DNA of 9,395 nucleotides. Origin: Deltaproteobacteria bacterium (lineage in GTDB: Bacteria; Desulfobacterota; Syntrophobacteria; BM002). A program made the position numbers and the translations under genes. This document shows, piece by piece, positions 6,116 to 9,395 of the stretch. Numbering within the stretch: the stretch's first letter is position 1; the number at the start of each line of letters is the position of its first letter. The notes under the pieces are model-generated. The model saw only the letters and a program-made list of their open reading frames with translations. It was not told where the DNA came from and ran no database searches. The stretch lies in contig CP070843.1 in the NCBI GenBank assembly GCA_020350905.1, positions 2,672,984-2,682,378 on the forward strand, read 5' to 3'.

Positions 6116-7375
6116 CTACTCCCTGATCTGACCGTCGCCCAGCACCACAAATTTGCTGGTGGTCAATTCTTCAACCCCCATTGGGCCGAAGGCATGGAGC
6201 TTGGAGGTGCTGATGCCAATCTCTGCCCCCAGCCCTAACTGGTAGCCATCGTTGAAACGCGTCGAGGCATTGACCAGCACCACGGACGAGTCGACTTTCT
6301 GGAGGAACTGATGTGCCCGTTGATAATCTGTGGTGATTATGGCCTCAGTATGCAGGGAACCATAGGTTTCAATATGCTCGATGGCATCTGCCATATTGGG
6401 AACCACCCGAACAGCGAGAATGAGATCCAGGTATTCCTCAAACCAGTCCACCTCGGCGGCCTCCTTCGCCCCAGGGAGGATGGTTTGGGTTCGCTGACAA
6501 CCGCGAAGCTCAACCCCGGCCTCGGAAAGCGATTTTGCCACGCGAGGCAGAAAGCTTTCGGCCACTGCCTCATGAACCAGGAGAGTCTCCATGGCATTAC
6601 AGACGCCAGGGCGCTGGACCTTGGCGTTCATGCAGATGGTCTCGGCCATAGTAAGATCTGCGCTGGCATCCACAAAAATATGGCATACCCCCTTGTAGTG
6701 TTTCAGCACCGGCATGTGAGCGTTTTCCACCACAAATCGGATAAGACCCTCACCGCCTCTGGGAATTATGAGATCAATGTTTTCCTCTTGCTTCAGCAGT
6801 TCGGTGACCGCCTGACGATCGGTGGTGGATACTACCTGAACCGCCTCTCCTGGCAACCCCCCCTTTTTTAACGCTTCTTGCAGAATGCTCGCCAGACAGC
6901 TGTTGGAGTTAATTGCTTCGGAGCCACCACGCAGAATCACTGCATTACCAGCTTTGAGACAGAGACCAGCCGCGTCCACGGTAACATTAGGCCGCGATTC
7001 GTAGATAATACCAATGACTCCCAAAGGAATCGTCATTCTGCCAACTTGCATCCCATTGGGACGAGTCCACATCCTACCAATGGTACCCACCGGATCAGAA
7101 AGCTGTGCAACCTCTTCCAGTCCAGCCGCCATATCCTCCAACACCTTATCAGTGATACGGAGCCGATCGATTTTCGCGGCACCCAGCTCTGCCTCTGCTG
7201 CGGCCACATCCTTCCTGTTCTCTGCTTGAATCTCGGTGCGGTGCTGCCGCAGCAGGGCGGCCATTTCTCTGAGTGCCACATTCTTGGCTTCACTATGGGC
7301 CCGGGCCATGAGCCTGGATGCTTCCCTGGAACGTTGAGACATTGACTGGATCATCTTCTGGATCGTCATGCCCAT
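6116..7375 (-). CDS. proA: Gamma-glutamyl phosphate reductase ProA
   Basis: A 419-residue NADPH-dependent enzyme that reduces gamma-glutamyl phosphate to glutamate-5-semialdehyde, the second step of proline synthesis. It is an aldehyde-dehydrogenase-superfamily protein of normal length. Visible landmarks are PLGVIGIIYESRPNVTVDAA (about 117-136), the nucleotide-binding region KAGNAVILRGGSEA (141-154), and the catalytic cysteine Cys259 in QRPGVCNAMETLL. The conserved end includes FNDGYQLGLGAEIGIST and LHAFGPMGVEELT. The ATG at 7375 follows AGGAGG by 4 nt (GAGGA by 6), and an ATG two codons later also falls in range, so either could be used. It lies 79 nt after the proB stop. ProB delivers its unstable product to ProA, so adjacency fits the pathway. 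Confidence 0.97.
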   Translation of the reverse strand: MGMTIQKMIQSMSQRSREASRLMARAHSEAKNVALREMAALLRQHRTEIQAENRKDVAAAEAELGAAKIDRLRITDKVLEDMAAGLEEVAQLSDPVGTIGRMWTRPNGMQVGRMTIPLGVIGIIYESRPNVTVDAAGLCLKAGNAVILRGGSEAINSNSCLASILQEALKKGGLPGEAVQVVSTTDRQAVTELLKQEENIDLIIPRGGEGLIRFVVENAHMPVLKHYKGVCHIFVDASADLTMAETICMNAKVQRPGVCNAMETLLVHEAVAESFLPRVAKSLSEAGVELRGCQRTQTILPGAKEAAEVDWFEEYLDLILAVRVVPNMADAIEHIETYGSLHTEAIITTDYQRAHQFLQKVDSSVVLVNASTRFNDGYQLGLGAEIGISTSKLHAFGPMGVEELTTSKFVVLGDGQIRE

Positions 7376-7454
7376 CTTTCCTCCTCGTTCTTATCGGCGG
7401 ACAGTGCCCACCCCATCACCTTCGGATTTCTCATTGTAGGTCATATGCCTCATG

Positions 7455-8615
7455 CTATGTATGTTCATCGTCCAATGCAATTGCTTCCCCGAGAACGAAG
7501 TTGTCTCGGTGAATTACCTCATCTGAATGCTTGTACCCCAAAATAGCCTCTATTCTGTGACTGCGCACACCTTTTATCTTATCGATTTCACCAGCCGAAT
7601 AGTTCACCAAACCGATGCCAATCATTTCCTCATCATTGCTCAAACAGCGCACCGGTGATCCCACTTCGAATTCTCCTCTGATCCCAATGATTCCAGTGGA
7701 CAGGAGACTCTTGCCCCGCGACCTCAATGCTTCTGTGGCCCCACCGTCCAGAATAATGTCTCCCTGAGGTTTGAGGGTATGAGCAATCCACTGTTTTTTG
7801 CTGGACAGCCGCCGACCGGCTGGCAGGAAGAGGGTGCCCACCTCCTCGCCACCGAAGATCTGCTTCAGAACGTAGCGATTTCTGCCGTTGCCGATGATCA
7901 TCGGCACGCCAGCAGCAGTGACTTTCTTTGCTGCCAGCAGTTTGCTCACCATACCGCCAGTGCCCAACCTCCCCGGCTGGTCTCCTGCAAAGCCCTCCAC
8001 CTGCTGATCAATGCTATGAACCACCGGAATGATACATGCGTTCTGATGCTGTCGCGGATCAGAGTCGTAAAGTCCATCCATGTCGGTCAAAGCAACCAGC
8101 AGGTCGGCCTCGGTGAGTTGGGCAATGAGGGCTGAGAGATTATCATTGTCGCCAAACTTTATTTCATCCACTACCACAGTGTCATTCTCATTGACGACGG
8201 GAATTATCCCCCAATCTAAAAGCGTTTGCAGCGTATGACGGGCGTTTAGGTAGCGGCGGCGATTGGTCAGATCATCGCTAGTGAGCAGAATCTGCGCCAC
8301 CTTAAGATCATAGTGGCTGAAGGCTTCCTCATATGCCTGAATCAGGCTGCCCTGGCCCACTGCTGCGGCCGCCTGTTTTTGAGGGATGGTCTTCGGCACC
8401 TCGCTCAGCCCCACTTTACGAATCCCGGAAGCGATGGCCCCTGAAGATACGACAACCACCTGGCGGCCCTGCTCCCTCAACATGGATATCTCATCGCAAA
8501 GCCGATTGATAACACCCAGGTCAACTCCACGGCTGCTGGTGAGCACAGAGCTCCCCACCTTTATGACTACTCGCCGCGCACTATCTGCCACTTTTTTGCG
8601 TTCCTGGGAAATCAC
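7455..8615 (-). CDS. proB: Glutamate 5-kinase ProB with PUA domain (GTG start)
   Basis: A 386-residue cytoplasmic kinase that phosphorylates glutamate with ATP in the first, proline-inhibited step of proline synthesis. The amino-acid-kinase domain (about 14-265) shows VIKVGSSVL (17-25) with Lys19, VVVVSSGAIASG (53-64), PVVNENDTV (139-147), FGDNDNLSA (154-162), LTDMDGLYDSDP (176-187) and LGTGGM (217-222). A C-terminal PUA domain (about 280-365) is present, as in full-length ProB. The start is GTG at 8615, with AAGGAT 9 nt upstream; the nearby ATG at 8622-8624 is out of frame and stops after three codons. Upstream, a 319-bp repeat-filled gap separates it from obgE, a partner that elsewhere is often nearly adjacent. 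I see no convincing separate promoter, so it may depend on read-through from obgE. Confidence 0.96.
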   Translation of the reverse strand: MISQERKKVADSARRVVIKVGSSVLTSSRGVDLGVINRLCDEISMLREQGRQVVVVSSGAIASGIRKVGLSEVPKTIPQKQAAAAVGQGSLIQAYEEAFSHYDLKVAQILLTSDDLTNRRRYLNARHTLQTLLDWGIIPVVNENDTVVVDEIKFGDNDNLSALIAQLTEADLLVALTDMDGLYDSDPRQHQNACIIPVVHSIDQQVEGFAGDQPGRLGTGGMVSKLLAAKKVTAAGVPMIIGNGRNRYVLKQIFGGEEVGTLFLPAGRRLSSKKQWIAHTLKPQGDIILDGGATEALRSRGKSLLSTGIIGIRGEFEVGSPVRCLSNDEEMIGIGLVNYSAGEIDKIKGVRSHRIEAILGYKHSDEVIHRDNFVLGEAIALDDEHT

Positions 8616-8934
8616 CGATACATTATCCTTAGGCTGCGGTTGCAGGTTTAAAATTACTTCAAACTAAAGAACCCATGGCCCGACCCGAGGACCAGGTTTC
8701 TAGCCCGGATTATTCATGAATCTGTGTCGTGTGACCGTGAAGATGGCCGTTCAACCTGGCAACCGCAGGGGCTTGAATCCGAGGCGTACTTGAACAGTAC
8801 GTCGCAGGGTTCAAGGCCCGAGGACGCCAGGAAGGACGGTCATATCCACGGTCGGAGCAGCCGATTCATGAATAATCCGGACTAGGATTAAATAAACCAC
8901 AAAGAGCACGAAGTACACCAAGAATATAATTGTA
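8616..8934. other. 319-bp obgE-proB gap filled by repeat elements
   Basis: This gap between two co-directional genes holds no coding sequence. It contains a 186-bp near-palindrome (8700-8885) and, abutting it, the first arm and loop of a second inverted repeat (8894-8976) that runs into the end of obgE. The remaining 84 bases before proB (8616-8699) contain its AAGGAT ribosome binding site but no promoter I would defend. Confidence 0.75.
8700..8885. repeat. 186-bp near-palindromic MITE/REP-like element with CTAG ends
   Basis: The 23-base ends (8700-8722 and 8863-8885) are reverse complements with a single difference and contain CCGGATTATTCATGAATC. The symmetry continues inward: 28-base blocks at 8733-8760 and 8826-8853 pair at 22 positions, further blocks pair with one bulge, and CGTACT-TGAAC-AGTACG (8785-8801) forms the central hairpin. 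The whole element could fold into a stem of about 90 bp. It begins and ends with CTAG, which could be part of the inverted repeat or a 4-bp target duplication; because CTAG is itself palindromic the two cannot be told apart. It encodes nothing. I recall ends of the CCGGATTATTCATGAA type as dispersed in deltaproteobacterial genomes, but the parent transposon is not identified here. Confidence 0.85.
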
Positions 8935-8976
8935 TCATGAAAAATCCTTTGTGCCCGTTGTGTCCTCTTTGGTTTT
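8894..8976. repeat. Inverted repeat of ACCACAAAGAGCACGAAG type overlapping the obgE 3' end
   Basis: The left arm AAACCACAAAGAGCACGAAG (8894-8913, continuing to about 8923) is mirrored by the right arm at 8945-8976, whose reverse complement begins AAAACCAAAGAGGACACAA. Both arms are built from a loosely repeated CACRAAG-like unit, a repeat type I recall from many environmental bacterial genomes. The obgE stop codon (8935-8937) falls in the loop. The right arm lies inside the obgE reading frame and encodes most of its final 13 residues. Confidence 0.65.
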
Positions 8977-9395
8977 AGACAACCTTTTCGTTCCACCGTT
9001 CCGCACTTGGGCCAGTTGCTCGGCGGTTTCCCAGATCAATTCCTGGGTGCCCTCGCCTGTCACCGCAGAAATGGCGTGCACTGGTGGTCCCAATTTCCGG
9101 AATGCTGCCAGCAACTCCTCCAGTGGTGCCCGGTCTGCTAGCAGGTCTATTTTGTTCAAAGCCACTATTTGTGGTTTGTCTAAAAGCTCCGAGCTGAACT
9201 GACCCAGTTCGTGATTCACCTGATGATAATTATCCACAATAGTCTGAACCCCACGCTCCCAGCCGGAGATATCGATTATATGAACCAACACTAAGGTTCG
9301 TTCGATGTGCCGAAGAAACTTCAAACCAAGGCCAACCCCTTGGTGTGCACCTTCAATGAGTCCCGGGATATCAGCAACCACCATGGACTCGTCCA
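8935..9395 (-). CDS. obgE: GTPase Obg, C-terminal part (cut by the window edge)
   Basis: Only the last 152 residues are visible; the frame stays open to the window end at 9395, so the 5' part lies outside. The stretch DESMVVADIPGLIEGAHQG is the Obg G3/switch II region, followed by GLGLKFLRHIERT, NKIDLL (G4) and SAVTGEG (G5). Obg is an essential ribosome-associated GTPase involved in 50S assembly and the stringent response. The missing part should hold the glycine-rich Obg fold and the P-loop. The protein ends soon after the G domain, with no OCT extension. Its last 13 residues, KTKEDTTGTKDFS, are rich in Lys, Thr and Asp and are encoded largely by a dispersed repeat, so the original C-terminus seems to have been overwritten. 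It heads the obgE-proB-proA-nadD-rsfS series. Confidence 0.95.
   Translation of the reverse strand, partial: DESMVVADIPGLIEGAHQGVGLGLKFLRHIERTLVLVHIIDISGWERGVQTIVDNYHQVNHELGQFSSELLDKPQIVALNKIDLLADRAPLEELLAAFRKLGPPVHAISAVTGEGTQELIWETAEQLAQVRNGGTKRLSKTKEDTTGTKDFS

Noticed and set aside
6311..7345. Two long plus-strand frames antisense to proA (6311-6871 and 6878-7345)
   Set aside because: They lie opposite the unmistakable proA frame, with low-complexity protein sequence and no start signals.
8613..8624. ATG at 8622-8624 as an alternative proB start
   Set aside because: It is out of frame with proB and stops after three codons (ATG TAT CGG TGA). GTG at 8615 is in frame with a ribosome site.

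Overview
The window looks like chromosomal DNA of a Gram-negative bacterium of the deltaproteobacterial type (Desulfobacterota, perhaps an uncultured sulfate reducer or syntroph). Three things point that way. There is a secreted BepA-like M48 metalloprotease with TPRs, which implies an outer membrane. The gene order obgE-proB-proA-nadD-rsfS is one I associate with that group. An EF-G gene stands alone rather than in a str operon. The lineage is an inference from gene content, not a phylogeny.

Layout. Positions 1-438 hold no gene, only a mosaic of short degenerate repeats and hairpins. An EF-G family GTPase (fusA-like, 439-2496, +) follows. It converges on a minus-strand block across a gap carrying an 89-bp inverted-repeat element. 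Read in its own direction, from right to left, the minus strand carries the 3' part of obgE (truncated by the window edge), a 319-bp gap with two repeat elements, proB, proA, nadD, rsfS, then a BepA-like protease gene with its own sigma70-like promoter, and last a KANL3/Tex30-type alpha/beta hydrolase.

Function. ProB and ProA perform the first two steps of proline synthesis. NadD makes the dinucleotide in NAD synthesis. Obg and RsfS act on the large ribosomal subunit, and the EF-G paralogue acts on translation elongation or ribosome recycling. The M48 protease probably maintains outer-membrane proteins. The hydrolase has a complete Ser-Asp-His triad but an unknown substrate.

The genes are ordinary housekeeping genes, and I see no undescribed multi-gene system. 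The unusual content lies in the gaps. Several unrelated dispersed-repeat types are present, including a 186-bp near-palindrome with CTAG ends. Two of them run into gene 3' ends and appear to supply the last codons and the stop codon of the hydrolase and the C-terminal tail of Obg. The EF-G also carries Lys instead of the usual His at the tip of domain IV, which may mark a factor specialised away from translocation.
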